From positions 124,001-188,000 of the forward strand of contig NZ_QVMU01000004.1 in the NCBI RefSeq assembly GCF_003605645.1: a stretch of 64,000 nt of DNA. Reading direction: 5' to 3'. Under the pieces are notes generated by a model. It had not been told where the DNA came from. It saw nothing but the letters and a program-made list of their open reading frames with translations, and did not search any database. The DNA comes from Vibrio sinensis. Its GTDB lineage: Bacteria; Pseudomonadota; Gammaproteobacteria; Enterobacterales; Vibrionaceae. Shown here piece after piece: positions 45,904 to 54,077 of the stretch. How positions within the stretch are numbered: the stretch's first letter is position 1; each line of letters starts with the position of its first letter. Position numbers and translations under genes: made by a program.

Positions 45904-46791
45904 TCAAGCATTTGATAGCAAATGCGCTGACTCCTCTTTGAATTTTAATTTCGCATCATCAGTTAATGCACTTGGAAATGGTGCTTTACAGTATCCAGAT
46001 TCCACACCTTGGAGTGAAAGTGCATATTTTAGGCAAGGGAACAAACCGTATCCCAACACCATTTCAATCAACTCATTGCATTCACCTTGCAGTTCTCTTG
46101 CTAATTGATTATTCGAAGATTGATACGCTTGGTACAAACGATTCGCTCGTTCTCCATTAAAGTTATAGGTTGAACCGATGCCACCATCGACTCCAATTGA
46201 TAAAGCAGGAAGAAGCATTTCATCAAATCCAGCAAACAACAACTTAGACGGGAATTTTCTTTTAAGCTGCTCCATCATATAGAAGTCACTATTGGTAAAT
46301 TTAACGCCAATAATTTTTTCATGTTTGTATAGCTCTTCAAATTGCGCCAAAGTAAAAGAAGCGCCCGTTAGATGGGGAATGTTGTAAATCAACATATCCA
46401 TCTCTGTTTCGTCACAAACGCGATGATACCAATCGCAATATAATTGATAAGAGACTTTAAAATAAAAAGGAGGTACAGAAGAAATTGCCGTATATCCGAG
46501 CTCTTTCGCCAATTTACCTAAATAAATAGACTCATCAATATTGGTTGCCCCTACATGAGCAATCAAAGGAACTTGCCCTTTCACTTCATCTGCCGTAAAT
46601 CTTAAAATTTCTTCTTTATCTATAATTGATAAAGAAGAACACTCGGCGGTTGACCCTGCAACAAATAGTCCTGAACACCCCATTTTATCAATGTTATGAC
46701 GAATAATTTGTCTAGACCCATTTTCATTGACAGCACCATACTCATCAAGCGCGATAGCCGTTGCTGAAATAATACCTTTAATATCAGTCAT
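45904..46791 (-). CDS. nanA: N-acetylneuraminate lyase
   Basis: 295 residues from the ATG at 46791 (ribosome site GGAG). DHDPS/NAL TIM-barrel: GSTAE, the catalytic Tyr136 in LIYNIP and the Schiff-base Lys164 in IIGVKFTN, positions close to E. coli NanA. It splits sialic acid into N-acetylmannosamine and pyruvate. GFDEMLLPALSIGVDGGIGSTYN is also family-typical. It follows the LacI regulator on the same strand and precedes nanT. nanE/nanK/nagAB are not in this segment. Confidence 0.92.
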   Translation of the reverse strand: MTDIKGIISATAIALDEYGAVNENGSRQIIRHNIDKMGCSGLFVAGSTAECSSLSIIDKEEILRFTADEVKGQVPLIAHVGATNIDESIYLGKLAKELGYTAISSVPPFYFKVSYQLYCDWYHRVCDETEMDMLIYNIPHLTGASFTLAQFEELYKHEKIIGVKFTNSDFYMMEQLKRKFPSKLLFAGFDEMLLPALSIGVDGGIGSTYNFNGERANRLYQAYQSSNNQLARELQGECNELIEMVLGYGLFPCLKYALSLQGVESGYCKAPFPSALTDDAKLKFKEESAHLLSNA

Positions 46792-46817
46792 ATTTACTCC
46801 TATGTTATAGTTTAAAC

Positions 46818-47819
46818 TTATTTCCAACTAAAATTTTCAGGGAAAAATATATCGAACCCTGTTGATATACTTTGTGTTTTCTTCTCTTTTTTCACTAATA
46901 GTTCAAACATCAACTCACCGGCTTTATATGATTGCTCATATCCCTTTTCCACTACCGCCGCATTGATACTTCCATTTTCCAAGTGTTTAGATGTCAGATT
47001 ATTCAAACCTGTCGCAATTGACTTTTCCAATTCAATATCGAGCTTAAACAACTCTTCAAATATCTCACTAATGTAACGATTACTAAATAAAGAAGAACAA
47101 CCACTATTCGCAAAAGATTTTGTTATTTCACCCATACTTTCAAATATATTTAAATAGTAATGTGGACCATCTAACTGGATACTCTTCTCTGTCAAACCAT
47201 CCAAAAAGCCTCGATATTTCATCTCCGATGAAACATGGTCATTTTCAGTTTCCACAAGAAAAATCATGCTATCCTTTGACAACATTTGAATCATGATATC
47301 CGCTGATAGTCTACCCATTCGGTAGTAATCAGGCCCCACATGCAATACTTCATCACAAATCTTTACACCAAGTGAGATAAAGCGCGTACCAGAACTCTTT
47401 AGAATGATTTTTTGTGTTTTTTCTTTATCTAAAGCAGTAATAATAATCCCATCGGGTTTTTGTTTTAAAATCTCTTTTAATGCCTTAATCTGCCCATCAG
47501 AATCATTGATGTCAGTTTTTATTATCTGCAATTCAAAATTGAACGATTTTACTTTTTCAGAGAATTGGACGAGGCCATCATAAATATCTTTTGAATATAT
47601 ATCTGATGCATCTGACTGAACGATAAACGCATATACTTTCTTTGCTTGATTTGCTCTTAACGCACTACTTACATGGTTACGTACATATCCCATTTCATTA
47701 GCTGTTCTTAATACTAACGCTTTGGTTTCTGCTTTGATATGCGACGAGTCATTTAATGCTCTGGCTACAGTTGTTCTCGTTATATTTAGTTTTTTAGCTA
47801 TATCTTCTTGCTTCACCAT
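46818..47819 (-). CDS. LacI-family regulator of the nan cluster
   Basis: 333 residues from the ATG at 47819 (MVKQEDIAKKLNITRTTVARALN); seven codons upstream are open. N-terminal LacI HTH (residues ~1-50, including the hinge region NHVSSALRA) and a periplasmic-binding-like effector domain. It lies 26 bp upstream of nanA in the same direction, so it is likely the local regulator, probably sensing a sialic-acid-derived ligand. E. coli uses a GntR-type NanR and many vibrios an RpiR type, so this is an unusual regulator choice. Confidence 0.85.
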   Translation of the reverse strand: MVKQEDIAKKLNITRTTVARALNDSSHIKAETKALVLRTANEMGYVRNHVSSALRANQAKKVYAFIVQSDASDIYSKDIYDGLVQFSEKVKSFNFELQIIKTDINDSDGQIKALKEILKQKPDGIIITALDKEKTQKIILKSSGTRFISLGVKICDEVLHVGPDYYRMGRLSADIMIQMLSKDSMIFLVETENDHVSSEMKYRGFLDGLTEKSIQLDGPHYYLNIFESMGEITKSFANSGCSSLFSNRYISEIFEELFKLDIELEKSIATGLNNLTSKHLENGSINAAVVEKGYEQSYKAGELMFELLVKKEKKTQSISTGFDIFFPENFSWK

Positions 47820-48103
47820 ACCAATTGTTCTCGTGAACATTTTTTAGGAATCATAACCATTAGAATAAATTAAACAATTAGATACTCATTAATTTGTGAT
47901 CAATTACTAAATTAATTTTCTTGAAATTTAACTCTAATGGCAGATTTAAAGACGATATCCATTAGGATTCCATGTACAAATCGATTCGGTTTTCAATAGT
48001 CTGTGAAGACTTGACTCATTTCGTGATTGAACGCGACTTTAAGTTGATTATGGGTGAACAGATAGCGAGCACAAGATAGCAAGGACACACACTAAAGTAA
48101 CCA
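47820..48103. promoter_or_regulatory. Upstream region of the nan regulator with repeated CCATTAG motifs
   Basis: CCATTAG occurs at 47857-47863 and 47959-47965, and its complement CTAATGG at 47934-47940. The last two form an inverted pair with an 18-bp spacer. This could be the operator of the LacI-type regulator, though it lacks the classic central CG. Otherwise AT-rich and noncoding. Confidence 0.35.
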
Positions 48104-48350
48104 ATAACTGGAAAATATCTGTTTAACCATTTTTTTGAATAGTGCCTGCTGGGGATGTCTAGTGACCCACCAATAATGGTTGGCAGCGGCGAGACTGCAA
48201 TAAGAGGTCCTCAATATGTGTTTATCGTAAACATTGCTTAATGACCGAAATGACCAAACGAAGTAGATACTTTGTTGTTCGAAGAGCATTGACTGCTCGG
48301 ACAGCCAACAGGATGTTATTGCCTATTGACAGGCAGAAGGCTCATATGTG
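48104..48350 (+). repeat. ~240-bp repeat, copy 2 (probable IS110 right end)
   Basis: Direct-orientation partner of 43431-43669. It ends within a base or two of the stop codon of the degenerate toxin gene. No transposase fragment precedes it here. Together with copy 1 it brackets the nan cluster. Confidence 0.7.
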
Positions 48351-48450
48351 TTAGAACACCGGGTTCTGCTGACGACAGTTGCGAACCGTCAAAATGCGAA
48401 TTTCAAGGCCTAAACTGTAAATTATACGATAGTGACCAAACTACTTTCAT
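48351..48450 (-). pseudogene. Collapsed RelE/ParE-type toxin gene
   Basis: The start overlaps the antitoxin stop (TAATG), as in intact modules, and reads MKVVWS, typical of the family start. After that the frame is wrong. A second frame in the same 100 bp encodes a normal RelE/ParE C-terminus, GHYRIIYSLGLEIRILTVR, ending at 48351. An internal deletion of probably ~60 codons with frameshift explains both. GGTCA at the join may be the deletion micro-homology. Confidence 0.7.
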
Positions 48451-48728
48451 TATTTAATACGTCCCAGAACTTGAGCTCGAGTATCTTCATTAGACACACC
48501 TGACCCCGAAGCTAATTGTGCTTCTGCTGTTCCCATTTCTTCCAGGAACTCGATTTTTTCCTGCATTGATTCATACTCTGCAACGTCGAGTACAACTGCA
48601 ACATCCTTACCGCGCTGAGTAATCACTAAAGGTCGGCGTGTCTCATTGATTTGTTTAATGAATGAGGTTACACCTGCACGAAACTCAGAAAGAGGCTGGA
48701 TATCTTGATCGAAATGAATACGACTCAT
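48450..48728 (-). CDS. Phd/YefM-family antitoxin (toxin partner inactivated)
   Basis: 92 residues from the ATG at 48728 (MSRIHFDQDIQPLSEF). It has the Phd/YefM fold signature RRPLVITQRGKDVAVVLDVAEYESM and a C-terminal toxin-binding tail. It would neutralise a RelE/ParE toxin and repress its own promoter, but the downstream toxin gene is degenerate, so it is an orphan that may still act as an antitoxin in trans. The start is chosen for the family N-terminus; upstream codons lie in promoter DNA. Confidence 0.85.
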   Translation of the reverse strand: MSRIHFDQDIQPLSEFRAGVTSFIKQINETRRPLVITQRGKDVAVVLDVAEYESMQEKIEFLEEMGTAEAQLASGSGVSNEDTRAQVLGRIK

Positions 48729-48754
48729 ATTGAATACCAAATAGTACGAAATAA

Positions 48755-48760
48755 TGTACA
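48755..48760. promoter_or_regulatory. TGTACA operator-like core upstream of the orphan antitoxin
   Basis: TGTACA, the core bound by YefM-type antitoxins, lies 27 bp upstream of the antitoxin start. Confidence 0.4.
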
Positions 48761-48908
48761 AATAATAGTTCGAATGCAATGTTGGCGCAAAAAGTCAATT
48801 AGGTGTACTAACGGTCAATTAAGGTGATGAGATGGTCTCCCCCTACCACTTCACATGACCATCAGCCATGCTTGGAGTGTTGAGCTCCCAAAGCAAAAGG
48901 AGAAGACC

Positions 48909-48959
48909 ATGACTCAGCATAAAACAACATACACCACCACCCCTTTGCAAAGTACGTAG
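48909..48959 (+). other. Truncated gene start (16 codons) of unknown mobile element
   Basis: A strong ribosome site (AAAAGGAGAAGACC) precedes ATG at 48909, followed by MTQHKTTYTTTPLQST and a stop. Such a good initiation site with a stump suggests the left end of a decayed element. The rest of 48761-49109 shows no supportable gene. Confidence 0.3.
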
Positions 48960-49109
48960 TGAGATGAATAACAGGATAAATCCTACACGTTGAAAACCTT
49001 GTGCTCACGCTGGCTTTTAAAGTCGATAAGGTGATTAGGACTTCGTGTTCGACTGCCTCATCTTGGCCAAGACAATAGCCGTTAAACAGGCCGTATATAT
49101 GGTAGTTAA

Positions 49110-49262
49110 CCTGCGCTTTTAATCATACTACTGACTTGCAATACTGGGGGAGAGCATATATGTGAGCCACAATACTCAAATTGGACGCCGTAATCACCAA
49201 ACTAGACCCAAACCAAAACTGCCAAGCGAGGGGAATCACTCTTAAATTGTTTGTGAGATGCC
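49110..49262 (-). repeat. Degenerate attC-like sequence downstream of yoeB
   Basis: On the minus strand this region contains CACAAACAATTTAAGAG, CGCTTGGCAGTTTTGGTTTG and GGTGATTACGGCG. From memory these resemble the body of Vibrio superintegron attC repeats. Terminal core sites are not intact, and the limits are approximate. Confidence 0.35.
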
Positions 49263-49279
49263 CGACCGCTGAGCCTGGT

Positions 49280-49549
49280 TTAGTAGTGGTAACGACATGA
49301 AATTATTGTGATCGCTTGCTCATCGACTGCGTAAACAAGCCTATTAGTGTCGTCAATACGGCGAGACCAAAAGCCAGATAAGTTCTCTTTTAACGGTTCA
49401 GGTTTACCGATACCCTCAAAAGGAGAACGCTTAACATCATTGATAAGTTTGTTGATACGCTTAAGTGTTTTCTTATCTTGGCCTTGCCAGTACAGGTAGT
49501 CGCCCCAAGCCTCATCAGTCCACGATAGTAAACGTTGACTACTACTCAT
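49280..49549 (-). CDS. yoeB: YoeB-family mRNA interferase toxin
   Basis: 89 residues from the ATG at 49549; the preceding TTG is less likely. It has the Txe/YoeB pattern LLSWTDEAWGDYLYWQGQDKK at the start and the C-terminal active-site segment NRLVYAVD...IISCRYHY with the catalytic Glu/Arg/His set (GKPEPLKENL, SRRI, final H). It cleaves mRNA in the ribosomal A site. It overlaps yefM by 8 bp, the usual antitoxin-first order. Confidence 0.92.
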   Translation of the reverse strand: MSSSQRLLSWTDEAWGDYLYWQGQDKKTLKRINKLINDVKRSPFEGIGKPEPLKENLSGFWSRRIDDTNRLVYAVDEQAITIISCRYHY

Positions 49550-49796
49550 CAATTAACTCTCGTGCAGTTGTTTTTCCAGCACGGTATTGTTCTATTGACC
49601 GGTTTAGATGTTCAACATTTTGAGGAGAGCGTAGTAAGTGCACTGTCTCCATAAGGCTATTGTAGTAGTCTAAAGACATAACCACAGCATCCTCAGAGTC
49701 ACGGCGTGTAATGATTGTTGTATCTGCGTCATTGACTACACCGTCTAAAACAGCTTTAAGACCATTTCTAGCTTCAGTAAAAGATACGATTCTCAT
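49542..49796 (-). CDS. yefM: YefM-family antitoxin
   Basis: 84 residues from the ATG at 49796, directly after a strong GGAGG site. It matches YefM in length and sequence: MRIVSFTEARNGLKAVLDGV, TIITRRDSEDAVVMSLDYYN, and a C-terminal toxin-wrapping tail. It binds YoeB and represses the operon with it. Two TGTACA sites flank the promoter upstream. Confidence 0.92.
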   Translation of the reverse strand: MRIVSFTEARNGLKAVLDGVVNDADTTIITRRDSEDAVVMSLDYYNSLMETVHLLRSPQNVEHLNRSIEQYRAGKTTARELIDE

Positions 49797-49809
49797 AAGA
49801 ACCTCCACA

Positions 49810-49856
49810 TGTACAATTAATGGAACAAGTATAATCTTCACTCATATACTTGTACA
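49810..49856 (-). promoter_or_regulatory. yefM-yoeB promoter with two TGTACA operators
   Basis: On the minus strand a -35-like TGTACA (49851-49856) is 17 bp from a -10 TATACT (49828-49833). A second TGTACA lies at 49810-49815, close to the ribosome site. TGTACA palindromes are the known YefM-YoeB binding core, so the operator coincides with the promoter. Confidence 0.65.
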
Positions 49857-49909
49857 GTAAGTTGAACATGCGATATTGATAAGGCATTTTACGCCACACT
49901 AAGACGAGA

Positions 49910-50015
49910 ATAACGCCAAGCACCTATCACAAGCCATTGAATTATTTACATAAAAGTCAACTTTAAGCTAAAAAATGCCAAGTGCTGGGAATGGCTTCTG
50001 AACGCCTTGTTAGCT
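49910..50015 (-). repeat. attC recombination site of an integron-type cassette
   Basis: On the minus strand it starts GCTAACAAGGCGTT just after the stop of the small membrane gene and ends GCTTGGCGTTAT. The inner arms AAGCCATT / AATGGCTT pair perfectly. Core-like ends (GCTAACA ... GCGTTAT), ~106-bp length and the position immediately 3' of a short gene are those of Vibrio attC sites. Confidence 0.65.
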
Positions 50016-50016
50016 T

Positions 50017-50202
50017 TTAATACCTGCCCATACCATGGAAAACCCCACCAAATACCGCAGCTAGAATAGAAAAGACAATGCTCAAAATTATGAAAGCTGG
50101 AATCGATGCAATCGCAAATTTGACCATAAAAACAACCATGGACATAAATGGCATTTTCACGTCTACAACAGTAACTTCTTGCTTCCCATTTTCTACAGAC
50201 AT
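50017..50202 (-). CDS. Small membrane protein on an integron-type cassette
   Basis: 61 residues from the ATG at 50202 (GAGGAAAC upstream). A polar N-terminus (MSVENGKQEVTVVDVK) is followed by one long hydrophobic region (about residues 20-50), ending in a Gly-rich tail. No family recognised. The attC site begins 2 bp after its stop, so gene plus site form a typical cassette. No intI gene is in the window. Confidence 0.65.
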   Translation of the reverse strand: MSVENGKQEVTVVDVKMPFMSMVVFMVKFAIASIPAFIILSIVFSILAAVFGGVFHGMGRY

Positions 50203-50293
50203 AACTGTTTCCTCATTAACAATAATACGCAACTAATCTAGCATGGCGAATGATGTAGTTCTTTGAGGTAACGTGTGCTTCTGCCTTGAAAAC

Positions 50294-50647
50294 TAACGAA
50301 TGACATGGATTCCCCCTCCCGAGGATCTGCCACACTTAAGTGGCATACATTTGCACCATGTCTGATTATTCTTATTTCTGCGGTATCGACCTAGTTAAAA
50401 ACCACTTTAGTCTTCATGCCGTAGACCAAAATGGTAAGGTCATACTTCATAAGTCAGTAACCTGCTCTAAACTGCTGACTACAATAGCAAGTATGCCACT
50501 CATGCGTATAGAGATTGAAGCGTGTTGTGGTGCACATTATTGGGCAGAGCACTCAATAACTTGGGCATGATGCTCGTATTATGGCCGTTAAATACGTCAT
50601 CCCTTATCGAACCAAAGGAAAAAACGACCTCAATGATGATGCGCGCG
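50294..50647 (+). pseudogene. IS110-family insertion sequence, left-end and frameshifted transposase fragment
   Basis: From ATG 50358 it reads MSDYSYFCGIDLVKNHFSLH ... IEIEACCGAHYWAE, the IS110 DEDD N-terminus. A frameshift near 50560 moves the continuing homology into another frame (HDARIMAVKYVIPYRTKGKN DLND then REAVQ), the middle part of the same transposase. It ends at the repeat array. The left ~65 bp match 43122 onward. Confidence 0.75.
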
Positions 50648-51950
50648 AAGCCGTACAACCCCCTCCTAGCCTCCCCCTTGTTTGGTTTGTAGGCCAATTT
50701 TCTATGGCGCAGGGGGAGGAACGAAATACCGAATGCTGAAAGCAATCACCACACGAGGGAAAAATTCAGGACGAATTTTTAGCTTTTCGGCGTCGGGAAC
50801 GCCTAAAAGCGACCGGACCACACCATCGATCCCAAAGCGCCTTTCTGATGACTCTTTGGCAAGACAAAGAGTTATTGGCCCGCATTCACAAGATGCAAGA
50901 AAATCATCTAATTTGTAAGCGGGACATGCTGATTTGATAACTCTTATTAGATAAACAAGAACTCAAAAAAAGACAGGACAAATTAACCATTCACATATTG
51001 GCTTTGTGATGTCCCAGCGATCCTATCGTATTTTCACACCAAGCCGTACAACCCCCTCCTAACCTCCCCCTTGTTTGGTTTGTAGGCCAATTTTCTATGG
51101 CGCAGGGGGAGGAACTAAATACCGAATGCTGAAGCTACGCACTACTCGAGGGAAAATTTAGGACGAGTTAACCATTCACATATCAGCTTTGTGTTCACCA
51201 AGCGCTCCTATCGTACTTTCACGCCAAGCCGTACAACCCCCTCCTAACCTCCCTCTTGTTTGGTTTGTAGGCCCATTTTCTATGACGCAGGGGGAGGAAC
51301 GAAATACCGAATGCTGAAGCTACGCGCACACAAGGGAAAAATTCAGGACGAATTTTTAGCTTTTCGGCGTCGGGAACGCCTAAAAGCGACCGGACCACAC
51401 CATCGTTCCCAAAGCGCCTTTCTGATGACTCTTTGGCAAGACAAAGAGTTATTGGCCCGCATTCACCAGATGCAAGAAAATCATCTAATTTGTAAGCGGG
51501 ACATACTGATTTGATAACTCTTATTAGATAAACCAGAACTCACAAAAAGACAGTACGAATTAACCATTCACATATCAGCTTTGTGTTCACCAAGCGCTCC
51601 TATCGTACTTTCACACCAAGCCGTACAACCCCCTCCTAACCTCCTCCTTGTTTAGTTTTTAGGCCAATTATCTATGACGCAGGGGGAGGAACGAAATATC
51701 GAACACTGAAGATTCGCACCACTCGAGGGAAAAATTCAGGACGAGTTAACCATTCACATATTAGCTCTGTGTTCACCAAGAGATCCTATTGCACTTTCAC
51801 ATCAAGCCGTACAACCCTCTCCTAACCTCCCTCTTGTTTGGTTTGTAGGCCCATTTTCTATGGCGCAGAGGGAGGAACGAAATACCGAATGCTGAAGATA
51901 CGCACCACACGAGGGAACGAATGAAATACCGAACGCTGCAGATGCAGTGA
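50648..51950. repeat. Array of alternating long (~392-395 bp) and short (~185 bp) direct repeats
   Basis: Units start at GCCGTACAAC: 50648 (395 bp), 51043 (185), 51228 (392), 51620 (186) and 51806 (partial, followed by a further partial copy). Each has a stem CCTCCCCC / GGGGGAGG about 36 bp apart. Long units carry ~207 extra bp bounded by ACGAATT copies, missing from short units. No gene family is recognised with confidence. Confidence 0.85.
51311..51514 (+). other. Open frame in the second long repeat unit
   Basis: 67 codons from ATG 51311 (MLKLRAHKGKIQDEFLAF onward), basic and uninterrupted to TGA. Between the two long units the differences I found in the shared part are one synonymous change and two conservative-looking replacements, but in unit 1 the ATG is out of frame by one base. 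This could be a decayed fragment of a larger gene. No family recognised. Confidence 0.3.
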
Positions 51951-52179
51951 CAAACGCGATATTTCAAGGCCGCATTTCGATTTTACCTTGCGCTAAACAG
52001 GCGTGATATCGGATACTTACCGTTAAGAAACGACCACTATTTCTTTGTGTTTCAGTGTTTATTGTCTTTTTGGTTATATAGTGAGCTTGTTTTAGCCATA
52101 ATAGTTAAAGCAAACAGCCAAACTGGTAGAGACATTGTGACTTCTCAGCGGTCAGCAAAATTAGGTTTATACACGCCCC
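51951..52179. other. Noncoding region before exonuclease I
   Basis: Right border of the repeat array and probable promoter region of sbcB. No gene or clear dyad supported. Confidence 0.4.
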
Positions 52180-53604
52180 ATGAATACTACTGAACAAGCA
52201 ACATTCTTCTTTTTCGACTACGAAACGTGGGGCACAAGCCCAGCGACTGATCGCCCGTGCCAATTTGCTGGTGTTCGCACCGATATGGACTTCAACATTA
52301 TCGGTGAACCATTGGTGATTTACTGCCAACCACCTGCCGACTACTTACCCGCTCCAGAAGCTGCGTTGATTACCGGAATCGTACCGCAAACGGCAGTGAA
52401 TCAAGGTTTACCAGAACCAGAATTTATTGCAAAAATCCATGCTGAGCTTGCGAAACCCAATACCATCAGTGTTGGCTATAACAATATTCGTTTCGACGAT
52501 GAAGTGACTCGTTATACTTGCTACCGCAACTTTATCGATCCTTATGCTTGGAGTTGGAAAAATGGTAACTCTCGCTGGGATCTCCTCGACGTTATGCGCG
52601 CGTGTCATGCGTTACGTCCAGAGGGCATTGAGTGGCCTGAAAACGATGAGGGTTACATCAGCTTTAAGTTAGAACATCTTTCTGTTGCCAATGGTATTGA
52701 ACATGCAAATGCCCACGATGCGATGGCCGATGTGATCGCCACTATCGAAATGGCCAAGAAAGTGAAACAAGCCCAACCTAAGCTTTTTGATTATTTCCTT
52801 TCTATGCGTCATAAACGTAAGCTGAATGAGTTAGTTGATATCGTTAACATGACACCACTAATGCATGTGTCAGGTATGCTCGGTCGTGAACGCAACTATA
52901 CCAGTTGGATTGTTCCAGTTGCATGGCATCCAACCAACCAAAACGCTGTGATTACCGTCGACTTAGCACAAGATCCACAAGTGTTGATCGATTTAACCTC
53001 AGAGCAGCTCACCCAACGCCTTTACACGAAACGTTCTGAACGTGAAGAGAATGAACTTCCTGTCCCAGTTAAGCTCATTCACTTGAATAAATGCCCTATT
53101 TTAGCTCCGGCTAAAACACTCACCGCTGAAAATGCGGCGATCATTGGCATCGATCGAGAACAATGTTTGCAAAATTTAGCGTTACTTCGCCAACACCCTG
53201 AAATTAGAGAAAAATTATTGGGCGTGTTTAGCAATGAGCGTGAATACGAAAAAAATGGTGATGTCGATACTATGCTGTACGACAACTTCTTTTCACCAGC
53301 CGATCGCGCTTCAATGGATATTATCCTAGAGACAAAACCAGAGAACTTAGCCGCGTTAGATATTAGCTTTAACGACGATCGCATCGCACCACTGCTGTTC
53401 CGATACCGTGCGCGCAATTATCCATGGACACTCGACGAAGCTGAACAACAACGTTGGGCACTGCACAATCGAGAGTACTTCGAAACGCGTATTGAAGCGT
53501 ATATGTTGAATCTAGAAAACTTAGTTCACGAATATGAAAGTGACCAAAAGAAGATCACTATTTTAAAATCGCTATATCGTTACGTTGAGAAATTGATTTC
53601 CTAA
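52180..53604 (+). CDS. sbcB: Exodeoxyribonuclease I
   Basis: 474 residues. DEDDh exonuclease motifs: FFFDYETWG (Exo I), GYNNIRFDDEVTRY (Exo II) and HDAMADVIAT (Exo III with the catalytic His), then the SH3-like and helical exonuclease-I C-domains. It degrades single-stranded DNA 3' to 5' in recombination and mismatch repair. Length matches E. coli SbcB (475). It is the first core gene to the right of the accessory region. Confidence 0.95.
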   Translation: MNTTEQATFFFFDYETWGTSPATDRPCQFAGVRTDMDFNIIGEPLVIYCQPPADYLPAPEAALITGIVPQTAVNQGLPEPEFIAKIHAELAKPNTISVGYNNIRFDDEVTRYTCYRNFIDPYAWSWKNGNSRWDLLDVMRACHALRPEGIEWPENDEGYISFKLEHLSVANGIEHANAHDAMADVIATIEMAKKVKQAQPKLFDYFLSMRHKRKLNELVDIVNMTPLMHVSGMLGRERNYTSWIVPVAWHPTNQNAVITVDLAQDPQVLIDLTSEQLTQRLYTKRSEREENELPVPVKLIHLNKCPILAPAKTLTAENAAIIGIDREQCLQNLALLRQHPEIREKLLGVFSNEREYEKNGDVDTMLYDNFFSPADRASMDIILETKPENLAALDISFNDDRIAPLLFRYRARNYPWTLDEAEQQRWALHNREYFETRIEAYMLNLENLVHEYESDQKKITILKSLYRYVEKLIS

Positions 53605-53620
53605 TCGGTTAACTGTCTTA

Positions 53621-53656
53621 CTCGCTTGTTTCATTATTTAACGGGAAATAAGCGAG
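53621..53656 (+). terminator. Hairpin after sbcB
   Basis: CTCGCTT / AAGCGAG outer stem with partial inner pairing (TTTC/GGAAA). No T-run, so a weak terminator at best. Confidence 0.4.
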
Positions 53657-53708
53657 TGGATTGAACGCTTGTGTTTTCACTCTTAACTTCACCACAACTT
53701 AAGCATCA

Positions 53709-54077
53709 ATGATGATTACAACAATGCTCAAATACGCCGTGTCGATGGGGCTCATTTTTTTGTGTCTTTTTGCCGGAACTCATATCCAACTTTTACTCGA
53801 TGTTTCCATACCGGGTAGCATCTTCGGCATGCTGATTCTGTTTGGCTTAATGGCAAGCGGACTGGTTCCCGCTGACTGGGTTCAGCCAAGCGCCTCGCTT
53901 TTTATCCGTTACATGATTTTGCTGTTTGTCCCTATTAGTGTGGGATTGATGGACCACTTCAATACCTTAATGTCAAACGCGCTTCCGATACTAGCAAGTG
54001 CCGTTGGCGGAACCTTTATTGTGCTCGTTCTATTGGGCTTGATGCTGGATCGTTTACTAAAGCGAGGTGAACAATAA
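53709..54077 (+). CDS. yohJ: CidA/LrgA-family holin-like membrane protein (YohJ type)
   Basis: 122 residues with four predicted membrane helices. The LrgA/YohJ signature is [21 protein letters not shown], followed by [17 protein letters not shown]. These proteins pair with an LrgB/YohK partner and affect murein hydrolase export or metabolite (pyruvate, glycolate) movement. The start may instead be a few codons in. It overlaps yohK at base 54077 (TAATG). Confidence 0.88.
   Translation: MMITTMLKYAVSMGLIFLCLFAGTHIQLLLDVSIPGSIFGMLILFGLMASGLVPADWVQPSASLFIRYMILLFVPISVGLMDHFNTLMSNALPILASAVGGTFIVLVLLGLMLDRLLKRGEQ

Noticed and set aside
48092..48289. 65-codon minus-strand frame in the 240-bp repeat
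   Set aside because: The frame is not kept in the other repeat copy, so it is chance.
50648..51950. CRISPR array
   Set aside because: Units are 185-395 bp with no short repeat/spacer alternation and no cas genes nearby.
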